NCBI GenBank assembly: GCA_963780135.1
Contig: CAWAAR010000001.1
Span: forward strand, 186,001 to 250,000
Reading direction: 5' to 3'
From: Clostridium_AM sp963780135
GTDB lineage: Bacteria; Bacillota; Clostridia; Clostridiales; Clostridiaceae
DNA: 64,000 bases
Translations under genes and position numbers: made by a program
Notes under the pieces: model-generated
Database searches by the model: none
Seen by the model: only the letters and a program-made list of their open reading frames with translations
Told to the model about the DNA's origin: nothing
Shown: positions 1 to 7,510 of the stretch, piece after piece
How the letters are laid out: the number at the start of each line of letters is the position of its first letter
How positions within the stretch are numbered: the first letter of the stretch is position 1

Positions 1-110
1 GCTCCTAATTTTGCTGCTTTACATATCATGTTTTTTGCTTTTTCAACATTTAGTCCTTTCGAAGTTTTTTCCACCATCATTTGACATAAGCCTATTTTCA
101 CTTCATTCAT
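1..110 (-). CDS. Carbon-nitrogen hydrolase (nitrilase superfamily), N-terminal fragment
   Basis: This gene runs off the left edge, so only the first 36 codons are visible. The start ATG (108-110, minus) sits behind a good ribosome binding site (CGGAGGAAG). The visible protein begins MNEVKIGLCQMMVEKTSKG and continues with a KAK..ICKAAKLGA stretch. That pattern, a first beta strand ending in an LCQM-like motif followed by an N-x-x-KA helix, is typical of the N-terminus of nitrilase/omega-amidase family hydrolases, which cleave C-N bonds of amides or nitriles. The catalytic Glu-Lys-Cys lie outside the window, so substrate cannot be judged. It is 43 bases downstream of the nitroreductase gene on the same strand and may be co-transcribed with it. 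Confidence 0.6.
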   Translation of the reverse strand, partial: MNEVKIGLCQMMVEKTSKGLNVEKAKNMICKAAKLG

Positions 111-153
111 AAACTTCCTCCGTTTTCTGATTGTTTTATATTATCAGTTAATT

Positions 154-723
154 TTAATCGTGAAATTTTCCTTGAAAAACAATCTCCTCTAAAGGTTTTC
201 TATCTCCTGGATCTTCTCTTTCCTTTAAACTTTCATCTAGATCCTCTTTATTTCCAATAATACCAACGGCTATTACTGCCATAATATCATACTCTTCTGG
301 TATATTTAATAGTTTTCTTCCTTCTTCCTTTTTAAATCCTCCCATAGCATGAGTTATAAGTCCTCTTCTTTGGGCTTCTAAAGACAAATACGCCCAAGCA
401 GTTCCTGCATCAAATTTATACCAATAATTATCTTTTCCATTCATGTCAAAAGTTTTTTTAGATATTATTGTAATAAGAACCGTTGCCTTATCTGCCCATA
501 TTCTATTACTATCCAAAAGGAGTTTTCTCATATTTTCAAGATCTTTTTCTTCTTCAGCCAAAATAAATTTCCAAGGTTGTTCATTAAAACAAGATGGTGC
601 ATATCTAGCTGCTTCTAAAATAGACCAAATATCTCTTTCCTTTACTTTTTTATCACTTATGGATCTAGGTGACCATCTCTCCTTAATTTCATCCATTATA
701 TTGTAATTAAAATCTCTACTCAT
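154..723 (-). CDS. Nitroreductase family protein
   Basis: The 189-residue protein has the usual length of a single-domain FMN-dependent nitroreductase. Family marks are the early ERWSPRSISDKKV segment (the R-S-x-R phosphate-binding region), AARYAPSCFNEQPWKF (the S-x-x-N-x-QPW FMN contact), and the late IAVGIIG strand. Such enzymes reduce nitro, quinone or flavin substrates with NAD(P)H in the cytoplasm; the true substrate cannot be read from sequence. The start at 723 has an AGGGGAG site about 10 bases upstream. It lies upstream of the nitrilase-like gene on the same strand and diverges from tcdA across 417 bases. Confidence 0.85.
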   Translation of the reverse strand: MSRDFNYNIMDEIKERWSPRSISDKKVKERDIWSILEAARYAPSCFNEQPWKFILAEEEKDLENMRKLLLDSNRIWADKATVLITIISKKTFDMNGKDNYWYKFDAGTAWAYLSLEAQRRGLITHAMGGFKKEEGRKLLNIPEEYDIMAVIAVGIIGNKEDLDESLKEREDPGDRKPLEEIVFQGKFHD

Positions 724-756
724 TAATTTTTATCTCCCCTCAATGTTTACTTTTCC

Positions 757-809
757 TATCAAGTGATTCTTAGGTTAATCTGGATTTTGCTTATGAGCAT
801 TGCTCTTAC
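757..809 (+). repeat. Dispersed degenerate repeat, copy 1 of 3
   Basis: This stretch in the nitroreductase/tcdA intergenic region aligns with 48968-49020 (same strand) and 42813-42869 (opposite strand). Shared blocks are TATCAAGTGATTCTTA, then a TTAAT.TGG..TTT core, then CTTAT followed by a small hairpin (GAGCATTGCTC in this copy). By eye, about 25 of the first 32 bases match copy 2. No function is known to me. Confidence 0.45.
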
Positions 810-1063
810 CTTATAAAAGCTTGTCAAATATTATTTAGTCATTTAACTCATATAAACCTTAGAAAAACTGATCATACTACATTACATTATTTGAAAGTTA
901 AGTTATTTATAGAAATATTTTTATACTTTATTCTAATTATAGTTTATTCAATTCTGAAAATAAATGATATTTGAAAATTTACTATATTATTTCAATAAAA
1001 GTTTACAAATTTCTATGCTAAACTTTTGTAAGAACTTAATATAAAATGTACATACTTACCTTA

Positions 1064-1091
1064 TTGACATTTATTCATAGTGTTATATACT
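1064..1091 (+). promoter_or_regulatory. Sigma-A-type promoter for tcdA
   Basis: A perfect -35 TTGACA (1064-1069) is followed after 16 bases by TATACT (1086-1091). This places transcription start about 40 bases before the tcdA ATG. The rest of the 724-1140 gap holds only the repeat at 757-809 and AT-rich sequence. Confidence 0.6.
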
Positions 1092-1140
1092 ATAATGCGT
1101 AAGCTCAAATTCCAATATTATAACTAAAGGAGATATATCT

Positions 1141-1908
1141 ATGAAACAACATTCACTTTCAAGAACAGAACTATTAATAGGAAATACTTCCTTAGAAAAA
1201 CTAAAAAACAGTACTGTGGTTATTTTAGGTTTGGGTGGAGTAGGAAGTTTTTCCTTTGAAGCTTTAGTAAGAGCTGGTGTGGGACATCTTATATTGGTGG
1301 ATGATGACACTATTTGCTTAACTAATATAAATAGACAAATACATGCAAATTTTAATACTTTAGGTAAATCCAAAGTAGAAGTTTTAAAAGAAAGAGCTTT
1401 GCAAATAAACCCTAATTGCGAGGTAACACTTCATCAAACTTTCATAAAAGAAGATAATATAGAAACCATAATACCATTGAACGCAGACTATGTAATTGAC
1501 GCTATTGATACAGTTTCTTCAAAATTGTCTTTAGTAGTATGGTGTAAAAATCATAACATAAATATAATAAGCTGTATGGGTACTGGTAATAAACTAGATC
1601 CTACTCAATTTAAAATATCTGACATATATGATACAAAAATATGCCCTCTAGCAAAAGTTATGAGACATGAACTTAGAAAAAGAGAAATTGAAAATTTAAA
1701 AGTTCTCTATTCAGAAGAAATGCCCTTAAAGCCCAAATCAGAAGATGTTATAACTTGTAAAGAAGGCTGTGTATGTTCTGGCGGCACTAAGAAATGTGCT
1801 ATAAAGAGGCAAATACCTGGCAGTATTTCTTTTGTTCCACCAGTAGCAGGTATGATAATAGGTGGCGAGGTTATAAAAGATATATTAAATATAAATTCTA
1901 AAAAATAA
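1141..1908 (+). CDS. tcdA: tRNA threonylcarbamoyladenosine dehydratase TcdA (ThiF/MoeB/E1-like)
   Basis: The 255-residue protein matches the length and layout of TcdA (formerly YgdL/CsdL), which adenylates t6A37 of tRNA and cyclises it to ct6A. An N-terminal RTELLIG segment is followed by the ATP-binding Rossmann motif GLGGVGS at residues 30-36, then LVDDDTICLTNINRQIHA, the E1-superfamily D-x-x-x-x-N-x-N-R-Q signature. Near the C-terminus a cysteine-rich CKEGCVCSGGTKKC segment is present. General E1-like sulfur-carrier activators are the alternative, but no ThiS/MoaD-like neighbour exists and the NINRQIHA sequence favours TcdA. The ATG has an AAGGAGAT site 6 bases upstream; the gene is monocistronic with its own promoter and terminator. 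Confidence 0.88.
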   Translation: MKQHSLSRTELLIGNTSLEKLKNSTVVILGLGGVGSFSFEALVRAGVGHLILVDDDTICLTNINRQIHANFNTLGKSKVEVLKERALQINPNCEVTLHQTFIKEDNIETIIPLNADYVIDAIDTVSSKLSLVVWCKNHNINIISCMGTGNKLDPTQFKISDIYDTKICPLAKVMRHELRKREIENLKVLYSEEMPLKPKSEDVITCKEGCVCSGGTKKCAIKRQIPGSISFVPPVAGMIIGGEVIKDILNINSKK

Positions 1909-1946
1909 AGAGTTTTCTACACTATGTAGAAAACTCTTTATTTTTT
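1900..1946. terminator. Bidirectional intrinsic terminator between convergent genes
   Basis: A 21-base perfect inverted repeat (1900-1920 and 1926-1946) with a 5-base loop. It has an A-run on the left and a T-run on the right, so it can terminate both tcdA and the minus-strand gene at 1922-2437, whose stop codon lies inside it. Confidence 0.9.
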
Positions 1947-2437
1947 ACATTTTCCTCAAAAATTTTATTAATAGCCTCTTTTTCAAAGTTTAAAACTATC
2001 CATTGTTTATTCACTACTTTATTTTTTTGTTGAACTTTAATAAAAAGTAAATTTTGTCTTTCAGGACACCACTTCCACTCTACTACTTTATTCCACTTTG
2101 TAAAATTATAGTATGAGTTACTATAAAAACTTTTCTGTCCTATTCCTTCAGAAGTTATAATTTTCATCTTACTAAAATCATATATACTCAAAAGAAAATA
2201 AATTACTATAAATATTCCTAATGTTGAAACATTATTTTTTATTGTTACATAAAAAGAATATCCAACTACGCCAGCAAGCAATATGGCTAAAAACCTTCTC
2301 TTATTTGCATCCATATTTAATTTGAATAATATTTTTCCATATTTTCCCTTTTTATTCCTTCCTTTGACAAAAGACAAATAAAATTGTATAATAGACGCAA
2401 AAATCAAGGCTATTTTTAATAAATCTTCAAATTTCAA
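1922..2437 (-). CDS. Small membrane protein with a C-terminal beta-rich domain (DUF5673-like)
   Basis: A 171-residue protein I do not recognise functionally. Hydrophobic segments appear at about residues 5-24, 50-66 and 70-86. They are followed by a soluble part with a W-K-x-V-V-E-W-K-W motif and alternating strands ending in WIVLNFEKEAINKIFEE. This arrangement resembles clostridial DUF5673/YcxB-like membrane proteins with a PH-like tail; I assign that tentatively. The protein is probably anchored in the cytoplasmic membrane with the C-terminal domain inside. It is single-gene, convergent with tcdA. Confidence 0.5.
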   Translation of the reverse strand: MKFEDLLKIALIFASIIQFYLSFVKGRNKKGKYGKILFKLNMDANKRRFLAILLAGVVGYSFYVTIKNNVSTLGIFIVIYFLLSIYDFSKMKIITSEGIGQKSFYSNSYYNFTKWNKVVEWKWCPERQNLLFIKVQQKNKVVNKQWIVLNFEKEAINKIFEENVKNKEFST

Positions 2438-2619
2438 ATATACTCACCCAATCCTTTTATTTTTAATTTTATTGCTTAAATTTTCATTCAATATTTCCTT
2501 TCATATTAAACATTATAATATATCATTAAACTTTTTTCATTAAGTTTTTTAAACTAACCTTTAGATTATATGAGAGAATATCATAAACTTAACAATCTTT
2601 TTTCATACTAGTTTTATCA

Positions 2620-2680
2620 ATTACAAAAAATTCTTTTAACTTTCCTTAGCAAAAACGATTTTATTGTCGTATTTTGTAAT
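2620..2680. other. Inverted repeat in the hydC upstream region
   Basis: ATTACAAAA (2620-2628) is complementary to TTTTGTAAT (2672-2680) over 9 bases, enclosing a smaller ACGA/TCGT pairing. It lies in the 415-base gap 2438-2852, about 110 bases upstream of the likely hydC promoter. It could be an operator or a folded RNA. Nothing else coding was found in the gap. Confidence 0.3.
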
Positions 2681-2792
2681 TAAATGCTAGATACATCCTC
2701 TTTTTTCTATTACTTGTATAACTTACTTTTCATATTGCATATATTTTTGCATATTTTTTTCAAAAAACTCTTTATTTTTTAAAAAAGTTTGA

Positions 2793-2798
2793 TATAAT
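2793..2798 (+). promoter_or_regulatory. Likely -10 element of the hydCBA operon
   Basis: TATAAT at 2793-2798 lies 55 bases upstream of the hydC start. No good -35 is seen at the proper distance (the region is T-rich), which could mean activator dependence. The ribosome binding site AAGGAGG follows at 2837-2843. Confidence 0.4.
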
Positions 2799-2852
2799 TT
2801 AATCATACAGAAAAAAAGAAAAATATATACATCCAAAAGGAGGTACACTTTA

Positions 2853-3344
2853 GTGTGTTGTAATAATTTAGAAGAACAATACTTTAAAGAACTTGAACAA
2901 TTTATCGATACCCTTGAGGAAAAAAAAGGTGCATTAATCTCAGTCCTCCACAAAGCTCAAAATATATTTGGATATCTTTCAAAGGACGTTCAAAAATTTG
3001 TAGCTAAAAAACTAGGCATACCTGTATCTAAAGTTAATGGAGTTGTTACTTTTTATTCATATTTTACTGAAGAACCAACTGGTAAATATGTTATAAATAT
3101 ATGCATGGGAACTGCTTGCTTTGTTAAAGGCTCAGGAGATGTCCTAGAAGAGTTTGAAAAGAAATTAAACATTAAAGTAGGTGAAACTACATCTGATGGT
3201 AAATTTACTATTCAAGTTCTAAGATGTGTAGGTGCTTGTGGTCTTGCTCCTGTAGTAACTGTTAATGACAAAGTTAATGATAAAGTTTATGGTCATTTTA
3301 CAAAACAAATGGTAGACAAAATTTTAGATGAATATAAAGAATAG
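2853..3344 (+). CDS. hydC: [FeFe]-hydrogenase subunit HydC (NuoE-like 2Fe-2S thioredoxin-fold protein)
   Basis: The 163-residue protein is a NuoE/24-kDa-type subunit. A helical N-terminus (GALISVLHKAQNIFGYLS) is followed by a thioredoxin-like 2Fe-2S domain with ligands C84 and C89 (CMGTAC) and C125 and C129 (CVGACG). In trimeric HydABC hydrogenases this subunit passes electrons in the NAD(P)H-flavin module. The start is GTG, set by a strong AAGGAGG site 9 bases upstream. The stop is 12 bases before hydB. The context (NuoF-like plus hydrogenase) makes a Complex I role unlikely. Confidence 0.88.
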   Translation: MCCNNLEEQYFKELEQFIDTLEEKKGALISVLHKAQNIFGYLSKDVQKFVAKKLGIPVSKVNGVVTFYSYFTEEPTGKYVINICMGTACFVKGSGDVLEEFEKKLNIKVGETTSDGKFTIQVLRCVGACGLAPVVTVNDKVNDKVYGHFTKQMVDKILDEYKE

Positions 3345-3356
3345 GGGGAACGGACA

Positions 3357-5252
3357 TTGAACAAAATCAATTCTTATGAAGAACTCCAAAAATCATGTTT
3401 TGAATATTCGAAAAAATTAGAAATTAGAGAGCCAAGCTTGGAGGATGAACTTGCTGTTGAAAATAAAAGATGTAAACGTTATGTCACTGTTTGTGGCGGA
3501 ACAGGATGCAAATCTGCAGAAGGGGATAAAATTGTATCTACCTTAAAATCCGAAGTAGAAAAAGCTGGCCTTTCAGATGAAGTTACTATAGAAATTACCG
3601 GATGCTTTGGTTTTTGCGAAAAAGGACCTATTGTTAAAGTAAGTCCAGATAATGTATTTTATATTCATGTTACTCCTGAGGATGCTTACGATATAGTTAA
3701 TGAACATCTATTAAACGGAAGAGTTCTAGACAAACTTTTGTATGAGGAGCCTTCTATAAAACAAAAAGTAAAGAGACAAGACGAAATGTCTTTCTATAAA
3801 AAACAACATAGAATTGCTCTTAGAAACTGTGGTCTAATAAATCCAGAAGATATAACTGAAAGTATTGCAACACAAGGATACTTGGCCCTTGGAAAATGTC
3901 TTACAGAAATAAATTCTGATGATGTTATAAAATTAATTACAGATTCAGGTCTAAGAGGCAGAGGCGGCGGTGGTTTCCCTACAGGCAAAAAATGGTCTTT
4001 TGCCAAGGCAAACTCAGCTGATGAAAAATATATTATATGTAATGCTGACGAAGGAGACCCAGGTGCTTTCATGGATCGTTCCATATTAGAAGGCGACCCT
4101 CATAGTGTACTAGAAGCTATGGCTATTGCAGGATATGCTATTGGTGCTTCAAAAGGTGTTATATATATAAGAGCCGAATATCCTCTTGCTGTTAACAGAC
4201 TTAGAATAGCTATAAAGCAAGCTCGTGAACTCGGTCTTTTTGGAAATAATATTTTAGGAACATCATTTAATTTTAATATAGATATAAAATATGGTGCTGG
4301 TGCATTTGTATGTGGTGAAGAAACAGCACTAATACACTCTGTAGAAGGCTGCCGTGGCGAACCTACAAACAAACCACCATTCCCTGCTGAAAGTGGTCTT
4401 TGGGACAAACCAACTTGTGTAAACAACGTTGAAACTTTAGCAAATATTCCAGCTATAATAAATAATGGTGCCAAATGGTATAGTTCTATAGGTACTGCAA
4501 CTTCAAAAGGAACAAAGGTTTTTGCCTTAGCTGGTAAAATAAACAATGTAGGTCTTGTAGAAGTTCCTATGGGTACAACTCTTAGAGAAATAATCTTTGA
4601 TATAGGTGGCGGTATTAAAAACGGTCGTAAATTTAAAGCAGTACAAACTGGAGGACCTTCAGGCGGATGTATACCAGCAGCAGATTTGGACATTCCTATA
4701 GATTATGAATCACTAACTTCCATAGGCTCCATGATGGGTTCTGGTGGAATGATAGTTATGGATGAAGATAATTGTATGGTTGACATAGCTAAATTCTACT
4801 TAGAATTTACTGTGGAAGAATCTTGCGGAAAATGTACTCCTTGTAGAGTTGGTAATAAACGTCTACTTGAAATACTGACAAGAATAACTAATGGACAAGG
4901 CACTGATCAAGACTTAGAAAAATTAAAAGAGTTGGCTCAAACTATAAAAGATACTTCTCTTTGTGGTCTTGGACAAACTGCACCTAATCCTATATTAAGT
5001 ACAATGAAGTATTTTAAAGAAGAATATGAAGCTCATATAAAAGAAAAAACTTGTCCTGCTGGAGTCTGTAAAAGCTTACTTCGCTTTGAAATTACAGACA
5101 AATGTATTGGATGTACTAAATGTACAAGAAATTGTCCAGTATCATGTATAAGTGGTAAAGTTAAACAACTTCATGTTATAGATCAAAATAAATGTATTAA
5201 ATGTGGTGCATGTTTCAGCGGATGCCCAGTGGATGCAATAATAAAAAAATAA
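3357..5252 (+). CDS. hydB: [FeFe]-hydrogenase subunit HydB (NuoF-like flavoprotein)
   Basis: A 631-residue diaphorase subunit. In order: an N-terminal thioredoxin-like 2Fe-2S domain (CGGTGC near residue 46, CFGFCEKGP near 83); the NuoF FMN/NAD(P)H domain with GRGGGGFPTGKKW near residue 201; an SLBB region; a 4Fe-4S motif SCGKCTPCR near 489; and a C-terminal double 4Fe-4S ferredoxin (CIGCTKCTRNCP and CIKCGACFSGCP). This full set is characteristic of HydB of electron-bifurcating trimeric hydrogenases, which couple NAD(P)H and ferredoxin to H2. The start is TTG at 3357, behind GGGGGAA. The cofactor preference (NADH or NADPH) cannot be decided by eye. Confidence 0.9.
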   Translation: MNKINSYEELQKSCFEYSKKLEIREPSLEDELAVENKRCKRYVTVCGGTGCKSAEGDKIVSTLKSEVEKAGLSDEVTIEITGCFGFCEKGPIVKVSPDNVFYIHVTPEDAYDIVNEHLLNGRVLDKLLYEEPSIKQKVKRQDEMSFYKKQHRIALRNCGLINPEDITESIATQGYLALGKCLTEINSDDVIKLITDSGLRGRGGGGFPTGKKWSFAKANSADEKYIICNADEGDPGAFMDRSILEGDPHSVLEAMAIAGYAIGASKGVIYIRAEYPLAVNRLRIAIKQARELGLFGNNILGTSFNFNIDIKYGAGAFVCGEETALIHSVEGCRGEPTNKPPFPAESGLWDKPTCVNNVETLANIPAIINNGAKWYSSIGTATSKGTKVFALAGKINNVGLVEVPMGTTLREIIFDIGGGIKNGRKFKAVQTGGPSGGCIPAADLDIPIDYESLTSIGSMMGSGGMIVMDEDNCMVDIAKFYLEFTVEESCGKCTPCRVGNKRLLEILTRITNGQGTDQDLEKLKELAQTIKDTSLCGLGQTAPNPILSTMKYFKEEYEAHIKEKTCPAGVCKSLLRFEITDKCIGCTKCTRNCPVSCISGKVKQLHVIDQNKCIKCGACFSGCPVDAIIKK

Positions 5253-5285
5253 TTGTACAAAAATTTTAAGAAAGAGGTGGAGGTT

Positions 5286-7010
5286 TTGAGTTTAGTTACT
5301 CTTACTATAAATAATAAGCAAGTGCAGATAGAAAATGGTTCTACTATTTTAGAAGCTGCAAGGCTACTTGAAATAGATATACCAACATTATGTAATTTAA
5401 AGCTCCATAATGGATTTGAAAACAAACCTGGTTCCTGTAGAGTTTGTGTAGTAGAAGTAGAAGGCAGAAGAAATCTTGCCCCTGCCTGTACTACACCTGT
5501 AACTGAAGGAATGATTGTAAAAACTAATTCAATTAAAGCAATAAAGGCTCGTAGAAATGTGGTGGAACTCCTTCTTTCAGATCATCCGCAAAACTGTTTG
5601 CTTTGTGAAAAAAACACTAATTGCGAACTTCAAAGTTTAGCTGCTGATATGGGTATACGTGAAATTAGATATAAAGGTGAAATGTCTACTTATCCAAAGG
5701 ATACTTCCAGTAATTCTATAGTTCGTGATTTGGATAAATGCATATTGTGTAGAAGATGTGAAACTGTATGTAATGAAGTTCAGACTGTTTCAGTATTATC
5801 TGCTGTAAATAGAGGCTTTGAGACTGTTATCTCTCCTGCTTTTGGTCTTCCAATGGCGGAAACCAATTGTACTTTCTGTGGTCAATGTGTATCTGTGTGC
5901 CCAACAGGTGCTTTAACAGAAGTCAATAATACTTCTAAAGTTTGGGACGTTTTAAACAATAAGGATAAGGTTGTTATTGTTCAAACAGCACCAGCAGTAA
6001 GAGCTGCATTGGGTGAAGAATTTGGCTTGGAAATTGGTAAAGCAGTTACAGGTAAAATGGTAGCAGCACTTCGATCCTTAGGCTTTAACAAAGTTTTTGA
6101 TACAGACTTTGCTGCTGATTTGACTATAATGGAAGAAGCAACAGAGCTTATGAATAGAATCAATAATGGTGGTAGACTTCCAATGCTTACAAGTTGTTGT
6201 CCTGGCTGGATAACCTTCTTTGAGCACGAATTTACAGATTTATTAGATATTCCATCTAGTTGTAAATCGCCTCAACAAATGTTTGGTGCTATAGCTAAAA
6301 CTTATTTTGCTGAAAAGATGAATATATCTCCTGAAAATATAGTAGTAGTTTCAGTTATGCCTTGTCTTGCTAAAAAATATGAAGCTGCAAGACCTGAAAT
6401 GAATAATGATGTAGATATTGTTATAAGTACTAGAGAATTGGCAAAAATGATTAGAGAAGCTGGTATTAATTTCACTCATTTACAAGATGAGGACTTTGAT
6501 AGTGTTCTTGGTGAATCTACTGGTGCAGGTGTTATATTTGGAGTAACTGGTGGAGTTATGGAAGCTGCTCTTCGTACAGCTTATGAATGGATAACTGGTG
6601 AAAAATTAGATGATGTAGAATTCAAAGTAATTCGTGGTTTAGATGGAATAAAAGAAGCTACAATAAAAATAAAAGATATGGAAGTTAAAGCTGCCATTGC
6701 CAGTGGTCTTGGAAATGCACGTAAATTGCTTAACAATATAAGAGATAGAAAAGCAGATTATCAAATAATTGAGATAATGGCCTGTCCTGGTGGATGTATT
6801 GATGGTGGAGGTCAACCATATATTCATGGTAAATATGAGATTTTAGAGAACAGAATGAATGCTTTATATGAAGAGGATAGAAGTAAACCTTTAAGAAAAT
6901 CTCATGAAAACCCAGCTATAATTAAGCTATATGAGGAATTCCTTGGAAAACCTAATAGTGAAAAAGCTCATAAATTACTTCATACTAAATATACTAAAAA
7001 ACAGTGCTAA
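5286..7010 (+). CDS. hydA: [FeFe]-hydrogenase catalytic subunit HydA
   Basis: The open frame begins directly after the hydB stop, but the TTG at 5286 behind AGGTGGAGG is the likelier start and gives 574 residues. N-terminal 2Fe-2S domain (CRVCVVEVEG..C), a His-ligated 4Fe-4S segment (DHPQNCLLCEKNTNC), two 4Fe-4S motifs (CILCRRCETVC, CTFCGQCVSVCP), then the H-cluster domain with TSCCPGW near residue 302, MPCLAKKYEA, and MACPGGCIDGGGQP. All H-cluster cysteines and the proton-relay cysteine are present, so the enzyme should be active. With hydB and hydC it forms a trimeric, probably bifurcating, cytoplasmic hydrogenase. No maturase genes (hydE/F/G) are in the window. Confidence 0.92.
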   Translation: MSLVTLTINNKQVQIENGSTILEAARLLEIDIPTLCNLKLHNGFENKPGSCRVCVVEVEGRRNLAPACTTPVTEGMIVKTNSIKAIKARRNVVELLLSDHPQNCLLCEKNTNCELQSLAADMGIREIRYKGEMSTYPKDTSSNSIVRDLDKCILCRRCETVCNEVQTVSVLSAVNRGFETVISPAFGLPMAETNCTFCGQCVSVCPTGALTEVNNTSKVWDVLNNKDKVVIVQTAPAVRAALGEEFGLEIGKAVTGKMVAALRSLGFNKVFDTDFAADLTIMEEATELMNRINNGGRLPMLTSCCPGWITFFEHEFTDLLDIPSSCKSPQQMFGAIAKTYFAEKMNISPENIVVVSVMPCLAKKYEAARPEMNNDVDIVISTRELAKMIREAGINFTHLQDEDFDSVLGESTGAGVIFGVTGGVMEAALRTAYEWITGEKLDDVEFKVIRGLDGIKEATIKIKDMEVKAAIASGLGNARKLLNNIRDRKADYQIIEIMACPGGCIDGGGQPYIHGKYEILENRMNALYEEDRSKPLRKSHENPAIIKLYEEFLGKPNSEKAHKLLHTKYTKKQC

Positions 7011-7022
7011 AATTCTAAAATT

Positions 7023-7039
7023 GCAAGCCCTAAACCCTA
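7023..7039 (+). repeat. Short CCCTAAA-type motif after the hydA stop, copy 1 of 2
   Basis: The 17-mer GCAAGCCCTAAACCCTA starts 12 bases after the hydA stop. It recurs with one change at 52452-52468, 12 bases after the tpx stop. Both copies precede an intrinsic terminator. Confidence 0.4.
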
Positions 7040-7052
7040 AAGATTTATATAT

Positions 7053-7101
7053 AAAAAGCAGGATACATTAAATCCCCTATTTAATGTATCCTTGCTTTTT
7101 T
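7053..7101 (+). terminator. Terminator of the hydCBA operon
   Basis: AAAAAGCAGGATACATTAAAT pairs almost fully with the segment ending in CTTGCTTTTTT, with a short CCCCT-containing loop and a closing T-run. It lies about 45 bases after the hydA stop. Confidence 0.85.
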
Positions 7102-7225
7102 CTTTTCCAAGTCTTTATCACCACACTATAAAAGTATTTAATACTTTTAATACTTGGTACATTTCAATATATTTAATGTAAAAACAGTAAAAAAATAATT
7201 AATATCCTATATATTGTAATTTCTA

Positions 7226-7254
7226 TTGACAAATTTCAGTATATAGAATATTAT
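7226..7254 (+). promoter_or_regulatory. Promoter of the polysaccharide operon leader
   Basis: Consensus TTGACA (7226-7231), a 17-base spacer and TATTAT (7249-7254). Transcription would start near 7261, giving a leader of about 250 bases that contains the riboswitch and terminator described next. Confidence 0.7.
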
Positions 7255-7334
7255 CTATGAAAGTGACAAATTTATATTAATTGCTTTATACCTAAGTTAC
7301 TTTTGAATTAAACAAGAAATTAAATATAATTTTT

Positions 7335-7410
7335 CTAAATCGGAAAATGTTGAACTATATATTTACTTGGGCACTTTGTATATAGGGAGTTATTAGTGCA
7401 ACCGGCCAGA
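7335..7410 (+). promoter_or_regulatory. c-di-GMP-II riboswitch aptamer
   Basis: The blocks CGGAAAATGTTGAA (from 7341), CTTGGGCACTT (from 7366) and GTTATTAGTGCAACCGGCC (7390-7407) match, in order and spacing, the conserved core of class II c-di-GMP aptamers as I know it from the structurally solved Clostridium acetobutylicum example. The GGGCAC and GTGC strands can pair to form the internal helix, and the AACCG segment supplies the conserved 3' strand. It lies in the leader of a polysaccharide operon, a typical c-di-GMP target. An Rfam RF01786 covariance search would settle it. Confidence 0.88.
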
Positions 7411-7435
7411 TATTAATTTGGCCGGTTTTTTATTA
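7400..7435 (+). terminator. Riboswitch-controlled terminator (expression platform)
   Basis: AACCGGCCA (7400-7408) pairs perfectly with TGGCCGGTT (7419-7427), followed by TTTTTATT. The left arm is the 3' strand of the aptamer, so ligand-stabilised aptamer and terminator exclude each other. By this geometry c-di-GMP should turn the downstream operon on. Confidence 0.85.
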
Positions 7436-7510
7436 TCTTAAAACTTAGTTAAATAAACAGTATATTAAAATTTTTTAGAAATAAAATCTATTTTATGGGG
7501 GAATTTTTTT

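Noticed and set aside
3794..4693. Long antisense frames within hydB
   Set aside because: They are mirror frames of a strongly coding, conserved gene; no ribosome sites or family features.
5253..5285. Extended N-terminus of HydA from TTG at 5253
   Set aside because: The added residues are outside the family's usual start and the only ribosome binding site (AGGTGGAGG) lies within this stretch, pointing to 5286.
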